Assembly: GCA_004565275.1 (NCBI GenBank)
Contig: SDOX01000016.1
Coordinates: forward strand, 425,989 to 489,988
Origin: Nannochloropsis salina CCMP1776
Lineage: Eukaryota; Sar; Eustigmatophyceae; Eustigmatales; Monodopsidaceae
Direction of reading: 5' to 3'
Length of the DNA stretch: 64,000 bases
Notes under the pieces: generated by a model
Told to the model about the DNA's origin: nothing
Databases searched by the model: none
The model's input: the letters and a program-made list of their open reading frames with translations, nothing else
Part shown: piece by piece, positions 41,588-52,228 of the stretch
Layout: each line of letters starts with the position of its first letter
Numbering within the stretch: position 1 is the first letter of the stretch
Translations under genes and position numbers: made by a program

Positions 41588-43054
41588 TCAGCAGCACGCG
41601 CCGAAGGTACTGCCTATGGTATGCGGACTTGAGACGAGAACGCCGGAGCTTCCAAAGAGGCCGTAGTGGACGGAGGTGTCCCCCGTGACGGAGAAATGAG
41701 GCGCAAAGCGGGTGTGGGTAAGCTGTTGAAGGAAAAGTGGGAAAGCCAAGAGCGAGGGTACCCCTCGTGTGAGGGAGCTTCATTCTCTTTCGCCCTGCCA
41801 TCGACCGCACGCGGACAGGATCGACTTAAGCACGCGCATCCCGTCGATCCCAGCACTCACCATGGCCGCCGTGTTCCCGCACACGGCCCGCGCCCGCCCG
41901 GCCTCGAACTGATGGCCCTGGTCGAGCTCGAAAGAGACAGGGTCCAGGGTCCCGAGGTAGGTGGCGAACTGACCGAAGTCCTCGCATCGATCCTCCAGCT
42001 CCGGGAGCTTGAAGCAACGCAGCGTCAGGCTGAAAAAGCGGGCCAGGCCCACCTTGGCGGCGATCGCCTCGTCCGTGATCTGGATTTCGGTCTGCTCCAT
42101 GATTCGGTAATCCTTACAGCCAAGCTCGGCAAGCAGGCGCCGGACGTCCTCTGAGGGGGCCAAAGGGGTGGAAGGGGGGGGTATTGTAAGGGAGGGGTTG
42201 GGTTTCATGAGAAGGTAGGGGAGGGGGAGTGCATGCAAGGAAGCTCAAAAGCTCTTACCGATGTATAAGGCTCCGCCCAAGCACTCCCCTAGCACCTCTT
42301 GATCCTCCCTCAGGGCGCCCGGCAGCCGCCGGTCGCAGAACACGTCCGAAAAATAGAGTTCACCCCCTGGTTTTAAAACGCGAAAGATTTCCTTCAAAAC
42401 CTGCGCCTTATCGGGGGACAGATTGAGCACGCAGTTGCTCACACACACGTCCACGGACGCGTCCGCTATGCCCATGCTCGCCAAGTCCTCAATGACGCCG
42501 TGGCGGAACGTCACGTTGGCTTTGTCGTACCCGTAGCGCTCCATGTGCCAATCCACATGAGCCCGCGCTACTGCCAGCTGCTCCTCAGTCATGTCGACAC
42601 CAATAACTGTGCCATGCGCGCCAACAAGTCTCGAAGCTGTCAAGAGTGGAGGCAGAGGACGTAGGTGTGAGGGTGCGAGATTGATGAGAGAAGGAGGAGG
42701 GATCGATCGGGCGCAATCAAATGCAGTTTTTTTCTATGTCAGTGAGCGACAGCATGAAACGCGTGAGTGTGCCCCTCCGCCGGCCATACCGACGAAGGAG
42801 TCCCTCCCTGAGCCCGAACCAAGGTCCAGCACTGTGCATCCCTCCAGGCCCTCCGGCAAGGGGCTTCCACAACCGTAGAACTTCTCGAGTACATTCTCAT
42901 GAATGTCTTTCAACAGCGCGCGGAGCTTCTTCGGAATACTGGCCGCACAGCATGCCGTCGTCTTTAAATCAGCATTTGTTTGTAGCTTTGACCCGTAGTA
43001 TCTGTACAGCATGAGGCGTAATTTTTGATAAATTTTGCGAGCAGTGTATGACAT
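41588..43054 (-). CDS. AS3MT: Arsenite S-adenosylmethionine methyltransferase (AS3MT/ArsM)
   Basis: This enzyme methylates As(III) using SAM and thiols, a detoxification step. Four exons, 42790-43054, 42259-42636, 41861-42150 and 41588-41722, join in frame to 355 residues, close to the family length. Diagnostic pieces are YYGSKLQTNADLKTTACC with the arsenic-site Cys pair, FYGCGSPLPEGLEGCTVLDLG, the SAM loop GSGSGRDSF, GVDMTEEQLAVA, VSNCVLNLSPDKAQVLKEI, GGELYFSDVF and RAVCGNTAAM. The last exon gives FAPHFSVTGDTSVHYGLF, the usual ending, with a terminal CC pair. No presequence is visible, so it should be cytosolic. The ATG at 43054 was chosen; Met15 of the same frame is an alternative. Confidence 0.96.
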
Positions 43055-43791
43055 CTCAACCGGGATAAATTCTTTGCATATCCGGTACTAAGTAAGGACA
43101 GCAGGACATGTCCCTTCGTCAATACGCAGTAGCACACAGTGTAAAAAAGAGAGTGGGAGGTTCTACAACTACTTACTCTCGCACGTTCTCTTTGACGTTT
43201 GACTCTCCGTTAGACATCGTTTCCAACCCCACAAAAACTCTGTACAATAGACACGTAAATGGTAGATCGTAAGGTGACATGTGTGAGGCATAAACGATGC
43301 AGTACTGCCAAAAAGGAGGAGCCGAAAGTTCACGAGCGGACCTGTTGCTGCCTTGTTGACCTGATTTGGCTGGACTTAACGAGATATCCGAAAAAGATGG
43401 CATTTTCCATTCTCTCACATCATGATTTCACCTGTGCACACGTTCAGGTGCGGGCTCTTAATTTAGCGCTCGACGACGAGGTATTGTAGTTGCCTTCCTG
43501 GACACGGGGCCTCTGTACCTCCGGGTATCGAAGCACTGGGAAGCTCACAGCACGTGCCTACCTGAGAGAAGCCCCATGATTCTCCTCAAAACAACTTCTG
43601 GTCATCGACAGTAGCACTCGCAAATATATACTACCGCATTTAAGTTCCCCTGAGATTGTCAGTGTCATTATTGGAGACAAGCACGTCAAAAACGTAAAGG
43701 ATTCGTAAAACATGAAATAAGTAACAGAAAGATGTGCTTAATTTACTGTTGATACACCTCATACAATTTACAGCGGTATCCTTGTGTCGAC
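43055..43791. other. Intergenic, no gene recognised
   Basis: This lies upstream of the arsenite methyltransferase gene and downstream of COG4. It is AT-richer than the genes; the small frames at 43173-43489 look random. Confidence 0.45.
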
Positions 43792-46597
43792 TTATTTAAA
43801 AATCAGAGACTCCACTGCCTGCGGATTAAATTCTACACGTTGCTTCAAAATCTGCTTTACCTCTGCAGGCGTCAATCGACCGACCACCTCTGCAGATTTT
43901 GGCTTGTCTTCTTTGCTGTTGTGTTCCCCAAGCCCGCACGCAGGCTGCTGTACTATGTCAGGCTTTAAAATCATTAGGTAATGGACATCAGCAGGGCTGT
44001 CCAGGTTCAACAATGTCACCATCTGGTCCACCCGAGCGAACTGCGGGAGGAGTGTCCCATGACCGTCAACAAGCTCCATCAACTGCTCTTGCAATAGTCG
44101 AACCTGCTGCCGAAGCTTCATGCCTCCCCATTCGGTGAACTCTTTTTCCTCCAGCGCTTGGATCAAGGCGGGAGACAAGCTCATGGCCACGCGCTCCACA
44201 AACCCGAGCAGTGCCGACCCCGTCATGCCGGCCTTGCAGTCCCTCAGCACTTTGTCCTTGACAAACATGTAGTCCAGAAACTGCGTCACGAATGGATCCC
44301 CCCGGCCCACAGCCTCTTTTTCGTATGTAGTGGCATCGATGGTGTAATTGGTACGGCCTACGACTTGAGAGAGATAGTCCAAGATGCCTGTCGGAAGGAA
44401 GGGGAAGTCATCAGAGCCGGGAGAGGAGAGGCATTGCAACACCTTCGAAACAGAATTCGATTACAGAACGACGCCCGAGACCACAAATGAAGCGGCCCAC
44501 CAGAATCGGCAAGACCGGGGAGAGGAATGACACCAGACCACACATGGTCAGAAAACCCAAAGGACGCACCCGACGATACGTAGCGGGACGCAAAATCGTC
44601 GAGCAATACCTCCAGATACCCGCCATATTGCTTTAAGACGCGACCGAACTCCTGCGCCACGGCGTCCACCATGTGCGGTCCGCCCCTTGCCCTTTGTTGA
44701 CTCTCTCCTTCACAGGAGCCTCGGACGCCGAGCTCTAGCAGCATATCCTGCATCTCTTGTGAAGTCAAATATTGGAATTGCACGTCTAGTCAGCCATTTG
44801 CGAGCCAGAAAGGGAAACGCCGAGTCAGTCCAGAGAGGGTGGTGTCATTCACTGGAAGGGAAAGACAAGCGTGCAGGGGGCGGGTCCATGGCGTGCGGGC
44901 GTCCCTCTGCCTGTGACAGCATACTCGACTCCAAAAGCCGACTACATCATCCCCGTAAAGGACACTCACGCAGGGCAATATACAGATGGGAAGCTTCCAC
45001 CTAACCACCTAACGACTGCGAAGAACTTACTTTTCATAGCTGCGACCGCGCAATCCATGCTATTTATCGCGTAAATCATGGCTTCGTGCGTCACGTTCCC
45101 TTCTTCCTCGTCTAACTGCTGCTGTAGAGCGCGGCTGAACTGATCCATGGCTCCTCCGCCGGCGTCCACCCCCGTCAGGCTCCTATCTTCCACAAGGGCC
45201 TGTAGTGCTGCCGCGAAGGAGGGGACCGAGTCGGGGCTCAAGAGCTCCGTGGCCCGACTCGCGACAGCCAAGATCGCTTGGTCGCTCAGCGTTTGGGTGG
45301 CACGCTCGATGGAGCGGTTCAGGATCATGGGCACGTCCTCGACGAGCGTAGACACGAGCACGCCCTCCTGGACCTCCGTGGGCTGCCCCCACGCTATGGC
45401 CTTGGCCACGTTGAAGTTGCAATAGGCGCTTTCCATCGATACGTAGCACCCCGCGAGCTCCTGAACTTGGATGAAGAGATCCATGCATTCCTCTCGAGGG
45501 GCGGCGACGAAAGCCAAGTAACGGTTTGAGAGCCCCAGGACCAGCTGCAGCTCGTCCAAGGCGAAGTCCAACTCCTGCACCACCAAATCCTCCGTGCCCC
45601 GCGCAGACAGGCACCTCTCCTGCCATTCTCGCACACTGCAGTCTTCAATGTACCATTTCAGGAGCTTGAGCGCTTGCTGTTGTGCTATACTATTCAGAGA
45701 GGTCACCATTCTCGCCAGGCAAGGTCCAGAAAGCCACGAGGAGAAACGGGCAGCGTGCCTGCTCCCCGCCGTGCCTGTCTCCGCATCCTGGCCGCTCTCA
45801 TCTTCACAGTAATACCCCTCTCCCCTCAAAGACCCGATCATTCGGGAGGCCTCCCCCAGTAGTCGACTCAGTCCGGTGACGTGAGGCTGACTGTCCTGTC
45901 CTACTCCCTCACTATCATCGGCCTGGCTGTTGCTGCTGCCCATCTGAAGACGGCGCAGCGACCGGACACAGTCCAGTGCTTGTAGTGCATCCTCTGTCGA
46001 CTCGATAAGGCGGCGTTGCAGAAATCCTCCATAAATATTGGCCGCCTTGGTCTCTTGTTTGAGCCGCACGCACTCAAGAAACAACGCCGGAGCGGCAGCC
46101 GGGTCTGGAGCTATGGCCGATGTGGCCTTGCGTAGTAAATTCAGCACCACATCGCCCGTTTTGCGTTCACAGTCCTCCAGCATTTCCTGCTGAACATCTT
46201 TTTGTTCCGGAGACGTTTCAGCGGCAGTATTACCCACATACATCTCAGCGCGTATACCGTCAAGATCTTCCATCAGGCGGCCCAGTGCTGGCGCTGCTAT
46301 ATCCCGCCCAGCTAGCAGGTTTTCGTCGATGTTGTCGTCTTCTTTATTTTTTCTGTATTTTTCTGTCTGAAGCTCTGATAATGGCCTGTTATGCTGCTGC
46401 TGCACCTCGGCAAGGGTCATGTGGAACCGCACAATGGCCTCAGTGAAGGGGTCCGTGCTACTTTCCTCTGGCTCTGGCGGAGACGCCACGCCATCGGATG
46501 CTTCATCGATTACAGGAGGTGGCGGAAGCTGGAATAAAGGTTCTTGGCCATCAGCCATACCCTGTGCAATGTCGAAAACAGATTCGAAGTCGAGCAT
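43792..46597 (-). CDS. COG4: COG4, conserved oligomeric Golgi complex subunit
   Basis: COG4 belongs to lobe A of the COG tether for retrograde Golgi vesicles. Three exons, 45031-46597, 44570-44785 and 43792-44387, join in frame to 792 residues, very near the human protein's 785. Recognisable parts are SMESAYCNFNVAKAIA and LVEDVPMILNRSIERATQT in the middle. The C-terminal domain has DPFVTQFLDYMF, KLRQQVRLLQEQLMEL and FARVDQMVTLLNLDS, and the end GRLTPAEVKQILKQRVEF matches the human RLTPAEVRQVLALRIDF. The first 160 residues are charged and helical. The start ATG is 46597; the codons before it contain no other ATG in frame. Confidence 0.93.
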
Positions 46598-47279
46598 GAT
46601 GTTGTCAATGAAGGAGTCGCGAACTTCCTGCCAACCGTTTCTGAGCCGTTACCCCGGGAAGAGGCGACCGCGTAATACTCCGCCTTAAAACCACTTCTAA
46701 ATTGATGCGGTTTGGTGCGACAAGACGCTCACGCTAGAAAGTTAGAAAGTTGATCGCTTCAGCCTATTTGACACTACATATCAATCTTTTCTTCAAGCGT
46801 GCACGCTGACTGTCAAAAAGGGAGAAAACCCCCTTAAGTGATACGTCGTATACTTCCGGGCAACCTCACGCTAGCTACATCCGGAGTAGCATGCACAAAT
46901 TCTAATTCATCTTGTAAGAGAATAAAAGGCATTCCATGGTCTGCGAAGGCAAATTTTAACTTCAAGTCCCCGGGGGAAAGCTACTGGATATAGGAAGAAA
47001 ATACTGGACTTCGGCAAGGACAATTTCTCACCGCTTGACACATTGCAGGAAAAAATGCCTAGGAGATTTTTTTGGGTTGGTCGACGATCACTGATGAATT
47101 AATATTCTGAATAGCGAATACTCTCGCCACTATAAAAGCAGACTTTGTTTGAAAAAAAAAACAGCCTCTCAATAGAAAATATGTCGCACATCTTTTTTAG
47201 TCATATGCCCTTACTGGTACAAGCCCATTACCGCCGCGTGAATTTTAGATACAAATTTTTCTAGTGCTCTATCACCTGC
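46598..47279. other. Intergenic, AT-rich, no gene recognised
   Basis: This holds the COG4 promoter and the 3' side of the mTERF gene. It is AT-rich with a poly-A run near 47152-47162. No gene was seen. Confidence 0.5.
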
Positions 47280-48941
47280 TTAGTCGCAAACAGCTTCCGA
47301 AAAAAGAAAGCTGCCATCGTCCTCCTCCATGCTGCTAACCTCGTCTTTCATCCTTCCCCATTTTTTTTCTCCTTTCTTTCTTTCACTCCACGACCGGCTC
47401 GATGTAGCGCTTTCCCGATCAGCTCGTGTTTGCGCAGCTCGTGCTTGCTTCCTCCGCACTTTGTAGTCCAACAAAAACTCCTCGTACGCTTCTGAGTCCA
47501 CCCCGATAAACTCCTTTGCAAATGCTGCGTCCCCACCCGCCATCACTACCCGAAGCGCAACAACGTCTTGGGCGAGGACGCCCTGTCGTCGACAGAAGTC
47601 CAGGCGGGGAATCAGACGATCGTGCAAGGAGTAGGAGACGAAGCCTGGGAAGCCCGCAAAGTCCGATGCATCGAGGCCCAGCTCCTGGAAAAGCGCCCAC
47701 TTCTTCCGCAATTCCCAGTCCACGGGGTAGCCAAGGACGGGGGGGAGACGTTTGATGAACTCTTTCACATCTGGGAGTCCCACATCATCGCGGAGAAAAG
47801 ACACGACAGGGCGTATGTTTTCCTCAAGGGACAAGTCCAACACGGCGGGAAAGGAACGCAGCATTGTCCATAGTTCATGCCGCGAAAAGCCGAGTTCCGC
47901 TTGGAAGAAGAAAAGCACGGGCAGCATCTGCTCCTCCAGGGGCAGGGAGAGAAGGAGAGGGAAGGCCTCCACCATGCAGCCGATCTGCTGCGATGGAATG
48001 CCCAGCGACTGGAGCAGGACCACGCGCGGCTGCAAATCTGCGTTCACGCTCTTGAGGACGACCTGCGGGTAGCCGCGGAGGACCACGTGCATGCGCTGGA
48101 CCTGCAGCTCCTCCCTGAGGAAGGCCACAACGGGCCGGAGCTGCTCGACTGTGCGAGGGTGCAGGAGCCAGGGATTGCGCCGGTAGAGGGCGCCCAGGTC
48201 GCGGGGTCGGAAGCCCACATCCGTGGAGGACAAGTATGCGGAGACGCAAAAGATTAGGGAGGGAGGCACGTTCAGGAGGGAGGGGAAGCGGAAAGAGGCG
48301 TCGAGGATGTACTTCGTCGGCATCCCCACCTGCTCCAGAGTCGCCACCGTCTCCTCCACCCCCCCTTCCGGCTTTCGACGGAGCACCTCGGGCGCCGTGG
48401 TCACAACCTTGTACTTGTGCCGCTGCCATGACCCCAGTCCCAGGCCGATCTTTCCCCAGCTATTGAAGCCCAGGTCCTCCCACAGGTAAAAGACCACGCG
48501 CCGGATATCTGCCTCGGGGTCCAGTTCGTGGAGGAAGGCACTGCTGCCTTGCAGAATGCTCGTCACGTTCTGCGCGGAGAATCCCAGGGATAATAAGCAG
48601 TCACAGCTGCGCCGCCATCCTCTCCAACGTGCTGCCAGATCCTGCGGCTTTGTTTTTCGAATCACCTGTCTAACGCCCGAGACACTCAAGCCCCGTCGAT
48701 GCGCTAGTTCGTCCATGACGAGCGCATATAAGCTGGCTCTTTCGTCCCTGTCATTTTCACGACTGTCACCGTAGCCCTGATCATAGCCCGCCACTGACAT
48801 CCACCCTGCAATGGTAGATTCCAATGCTACGCTTCGTGGGTGGTGATGGGATCCCAACATTGAAGATCTAGACGGGGTTGGCCCAGAAAAAGCATGCGCT
48901 CCTGGCACGGCCATCACGAAGAGGAGGAGGATTAAAGACAT
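47280..48941 (-). CDS. Plastid mTERF-family nucleic-acid-binding protein
   Basis: mTERF proteins regulate transcription, splicing or rRNA handling in organelles. From the ATG at 48941 the product has 553 residues; the frame opens 79 codons earlier (49178), but the later ATG places a signal peptide at the very start (MSLILLLFVMAVPGAHA|FSGP), with the Phe expected at the plastid cleavage site. From about residue 100 on there are repeated mTERF motifs with the spaced Pro and Leu: NPWLLHPRTVEQLRPVVAFL, GYPQVVLKSV, AFPLLLSLPLEEQMLPVLFF, SFPAVLDLSLEENIRPVVSFL and PPVLGYPVDWELRKKW. About eight to nine repeats can be counted. The tail is basic and charged. Confidence 0.9.
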   Translation of the reverse strand: MSLILLLFVMAVPGAHAFSGPTPSRSSMLGSHHHPRSVALESTIAGWMSVAGYDQGYGDSRENDRDERASLYALVMDELAHRRGLSVSGVRQVIRKTKPQDLAARWRGWRRSCDCLLSLGFSAQNVTSILQGSSAFLHELDPEADIRRVVFYLWEDLGFNSWGKIGLGLGSWQRHKYKVVTTAPEVLRRKPEGGVEETVATLEQVGMPTKYILDASFRFPSLLNVPPSLIFCVSAYLSSTDVGFRPRDLGALYRRNPWLLHPRTVEQLRPVVAFLREELQVQRMHVVLRGYPQVVLKSVNADLQPRVVLLQSLGIPSQQIGCMVEAFPLLLSLPLEEQMLPVLFFFQAELGFSRHELWTMLRSFPAVLDLSLEENIRPVVSFLRDDVGLPDVKEFIKRLPPVLGYPVDWELRKKWALFQELGLDASDFAGFPGFVSYSLHDRLIPRLDFCRRQGVLAQDVVALRVVMAGGDAAFAKEFIGVDSEAYEEFLLDYKVRRKQARAAQTRADRESATSSRSWSERKKGEKKWGRMKDEVSSMEEDDGSFLFSEAVCD

Positions 48942-49608
48942 GATCACTTCAAAAGACAAACACTGGAAGAACTTTTCAAGCTCCTTTTGCAGGTGTGAGC
49001 GGCTGCGTGCACGGTTGCTTGCCACGCATCTGCAAGAGCAGGTCTTGCATTTGCTACCCTTGCCCTCTGCTTGCTCATTTAGAAGAGACCGTGAAAGCCG
49101 TAGTAGCTGTAAAACCTCGCAGCCGGCCGGACTTTCACTACTTTCGTAGCATCCTATGGCTTGTTTGTCCGACTTCATGACCTTTTTCCGCCTTCGAGGC
49201 GAAAAATGTATACGTTTTCTGCTGGAGGCTGATGACGAGACGACTCAGAGGCTTGTGTCGAAGCACAAAGCACGGACAGGAGGCCTGGAGAGGGGAGGCG
49301 TGGCCCCTTTCCCCTGCTCTCACGTATTTTTGCAGGCCAGCTCTACTGTGGTATGACGAAATTGTCAGTTACATTGACCGTCAGGGTTGGACATGCTCAT
49401 GCACACGGCATTTTGGCTGTGCCCGCGTCGCACGGGCCTCCGAGTCACCACATCGCGGATTGCGCGAGCAGCGGCCCTGCTGCCTCTGTTGCCCTTTAAT
49501 GGCCCCAAGACTCTACTCATGGAAGCCTCTATATCCCTGCCAGGCTCACAGGGGCGCGGTGACACAGGAAAGACGTTTTGTTTTCACAGGATCCTTTGTC
49601 TTCGGTGC
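48942..49608. other. Divergent region between two plastid-protein genes
   Basis: This separates mTERF (minus) and the RlmN-like gene (plus) and should contain both promoters. The frames of both genes stay open into it, but I place the starts outside it. Confidence 0.45.
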
Positions 49609-51063
49609 ATGATTGCGGCGCATTTTTATCGGAAACTTGCAGGAAGTGGAAGAGCAGGAGGACGGTTGCGCCGGGCCCTGGGGCGTAATTTTGCACTTCT
49701 GGCCATGCTTATAGGCGCCTTAGGGTCGACTGTCTTGCGACCAAGAACACTGACTGCTTGCCGAAGCTCGTCTGCCTTTTTTGTATCCACCGGCGTTTCA
49801 TCCATTCGTCGATGGCAGTCTGCGGTGCCAGGGCGCGCATATCCTCCTCGTCCTACGCAAGCTAAGGCGGTAGCTGTACCTGCTGCAGCTGAGACCGATA
49901 ATACCGTCGTATCTCGCTTGCCGAGCACATTGGCTGACATATATGCGCTTTCAGAGCAAGAACTATGTGGGTTTCTCCAGGACACCCTCCACCAGCCCAA
50001 ATACCGGGCTAAGCAGGTGCATGCCTGGCTCTACCAACGCGGAGCGGCCTCCTTTGAGGAAATGAGCGACTTGCCCAAGTCCCTTCGCTTGGGTTTGGCG
50101 GAGCACTTCAAATTAGGGTGCTTGGAAGTGGCCTTCGAGCAAGTGAGCAAGGATGGGACCGTCAAACGGGCCTACCGCCTTGCAGACGGGCAACTGATTG
50201 AGGCGGTTCTGATGCCTTACGAGGATGGCAGACGGACGGCCTGCATCTCCAGCCAAGCAGGCTGCGCCATGGGGTGCGTGTTCTGCCAGACGGGCCAGAT
50301 GGGCTTCGCGCGGCAGCTGACCGAGTCCGAGATCTTCGAGCAGGCCCTCCTCTTCTCCAGGGATCTGACCAAGGGGGGGGAGCGACTGAGCAATGTGGTG
50401 TTTATGGGTGAGGGTGAGCCCCTCAACAACCGTAGGCAGGTCTTCGGAGCCGTCCGGCGCCTGAACGCAGACCTTGGCATCGGGGCTCGGCATATCACAG
50501 TGTCAACGGTGGGCCTGGCCCCCCGAATCCGCGACCTGGCGGACGCGGTGGACGACCCGGAGGGCGAGGGAGCGCTGCTCTCCCAGATCAAAGTGGCCGT
50601 CTCCCTCCACGCGACCAGGGACGCGGAGCGCACGGCCATCATGCCGGTGAATAGGCGCTTTCCCATCGCGGAGCTCATGGCCGCGTGCCAGTACTACGTC
50701 CAGCGGACGAACAGGCGGCTCAGCTTCGAGTGGGCGCTGATCAGTGGACAAAACGACAGCCCCCAGGTCGCAAATGAGCTCGGTCGGCTGCTTTCACCGC
50801 TGAAGGGGAAGTGTCACGTGAACGTCATCAACGTGAACCCGACCACGGGCTTCGAGGGCCAGCCGGGGTCCAAGGCGGCCATGGATCGGTTCCTGAACAT
50901 CCTGAACGAGGACTGGGGGATTCCCGCCACTATGCGCGTGCGGCGAGGTCTGGACATCAATGCAGGCTGCGGGCAACTGAAGAACGAGCTACTCGGGAGG
51001 GAGCTGTCTACCAAGGGGTTAGCGGCTACACCGCCCAGGTCCCCCGAGGCATCTTCAGAGTGA
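49609..51063 (+). CDS. rlmN: RlmN-type radical SAM 23S rRNA (adenine-C2) methyltransferase, probably plastid
   Basis: RlmN methylates A2503 of 23S rRNA, and in bacteria also A37 of tRNAs. From the ATG at 49609 the protein has 484 residues; bacterial RlmN has about 380. The first 110 residues are a presequence with a hydrophobic stretch (NFALLAMLIGALGST) and an Ala-Phe site (SSSAFFVS). The enzyme begins with LSEQELCGFLQD and QPKYRAKQVHAWLYQRG. The radical SAM triad is Cys219, Cys223 and Cys226 (GCAMGCVFCQTGQMGF). MGEGEPLNN, VSLHATRDAER, INVNPTTGFEGQPGS and the C-terminal resolving Cys in NAGCGQL are all present. The frame opens at 49387 with a TTG, and earlier ATGs exist (49393), so the start is uncertain. 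Confidence 0.92.
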   Translation: MIAAHFYRKLAGSGRAGGRLRRALGRNFALLAMLIGALGSTVLRPRTLTACRSSSAFFVSTGVSSIRRWQSAVPGRAYPPRPTQAKAVAVPAAAETDNTVVSRLPSTLADIYALSEQELCGFLQDTLHQPKYRAKQVHAWLYQRGAASFEEMSDLPKSLRLGLAEHFKLGCLEVAFEQVSKDGTVKRAYRLADGQLIEAVLMPYEDGRRTACISSQAGCAMGCVFCQTGQMGFARQLTESEIFEQALLFSRDLTKGGERLSNVVFMGEGEPLNNRRQVFGAVRRLNADLGIGARHITVSTVGLAPRIRDLADAVDDPEGEGALLSQIKVAVSLHATRDAERTAIMPVNRRFPIAELMAACQYYVQRTNRRLSFEWALISGQNDSPQVANELGRLLSPLKGKCHVNVINVNPTTGFEGQPGSKAAMDRFLNILNEDWGIPATMRVRRGLDINAGCGQLKNELLGRELSTKGLAATPPRSPEASSE

Positions 51064-51165
51064 ACGAGGCATTCTGGGCTGTGAATACAAACAAACAAAT
51101 GAAAGTTGATGGAATTGATGGACGAACTTAAAATTTTGTTTCATTTGCTTGTGGCCGGAGCCATG

Positions 51166-51725
51166 TTACTCGTCGCCCTCTTTACTCATGTCGTCATCAT
51201 TCTCACTTGTGCTTCCCTCCTCCGCTTCCTGCGCCAGCTTTTCTTGAAGAATCTCTATTATGGCTTTCTGTGTCAAACGGTTTAGCTTTGCAAGCTTCTT
51301 GGCCACGTCGCGCTTCAGATCCCAGTTAGCCTTCCGTGGCGCGACATTAAGTTGACCCCCGCTCCCGTACTCCGCTTCATGTCGTTTCAACTCCCGTTGT
51401 ATGGCGTCTTCTTCGTCTTTCTTCATATCTTCTGCTTTCTTGGGCTGCTCTTCCCCCTGATTATTTTCTGCATGCGCTGGCGGCGGCCGCACTTCATTCG
51501 GGCGGGGCACGCCTGCAGCACTGTCCTCCACGCTCTTCGCTCCTGTCGGGACAAGCCCGCTCCCTGTTGATGTCGCAGTTGACAGACTGACAAGCGATGC
51601 ATCGGCAGGTCGGTAGTTGCGGAACTTCAATGGCTGTTTGTTTGTGTGGTTGATAGGTTGTCAGCTCCGCCTGGGATGAGTAATCGGAGATGTATGGCGC
51701 TTACTTTCTTCGATGTTGTCGCCAT
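51166..51725 (-). CDS. CCDC12: CCDC12/Cwf18 spliceosome-associated protein
   Basis: CCDC12 (yeast Cwf18) is a small component of the activated spliceosome. A tiny first exon (51705-51725, MATTSKK) joins a main exon (51166-51633), giving 162 residues. The main exon starts PLKFRNYRPAD, the family motif LRNYVPED, and contains NVAPRKANWDLKRDVAKKLA and KLNRLTQKAIIEILQEKL, which match the CCDC12 core. The end is acidic. The family's usual Arg/Lys-rich 50-residue head is almost absent here, so this is a short version, unless a further upstream exon was missed. The RlmN-like gene ends 102 bp away in convergent orientation. Confidence 0.92.
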
Positions 51726-52228
51726 GATGGAGCCGTAATAAGGCGGCGCCGTTCGATTGAAAGATGTCCTGTGGCCTGTGCTGCATAAATTGATATAAGG
51801 AGGGGGAGGGTGTGCTGAAAAGGACAACGAACTTGCCTGAGTAGAGAAATGCGTCCAGGCAACACGCGTATCATTTTGACTCATGAGCTATCAAGAGAGC
51901 ACAGAGACCCAAAGTTCGGAATATGTCACATCTCCCACCCTCATTTCGAGCACGGACCAGGCGGGATGGGAACAAAAACTTCTTTTAACCTCAATGCTTG
52001 ACTTTTACCGACTCTGAGAGTCAAATTGTTGTCCTTTCGTGGACGCTGTCACGGCGGGGCCACGCGGTGGCGGAGGAGTTGGGGAGGGTAGCCTCCCCGT
52101 GGCATTTCCCAGTCGAGACGCGTCAAGTGTCGCACTCAGCCGTAGGGCGCCCTCTCTCTCATCTCACATCGTTCCCTGCATATACTCTTGGACCTGTGTG
52201 CACGGTCATCACTGGTAGTTATCCAAAG
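51726..52228. other. Divergent promoter region of CCDC12 and PEX3
   Basis: This separates two opposite starts. The PEX3 frame is open back to 51998 but begins at a TTG, so I regard this part as leader. Confidence 0.45.

Noticed and set aside
48942-49178. Longer mTERF start at 49178
   Set aside because: It would bury the signal peptide 80 residues inside the protein; the ATG at 48941 puts it at the start as required for plastid entry.
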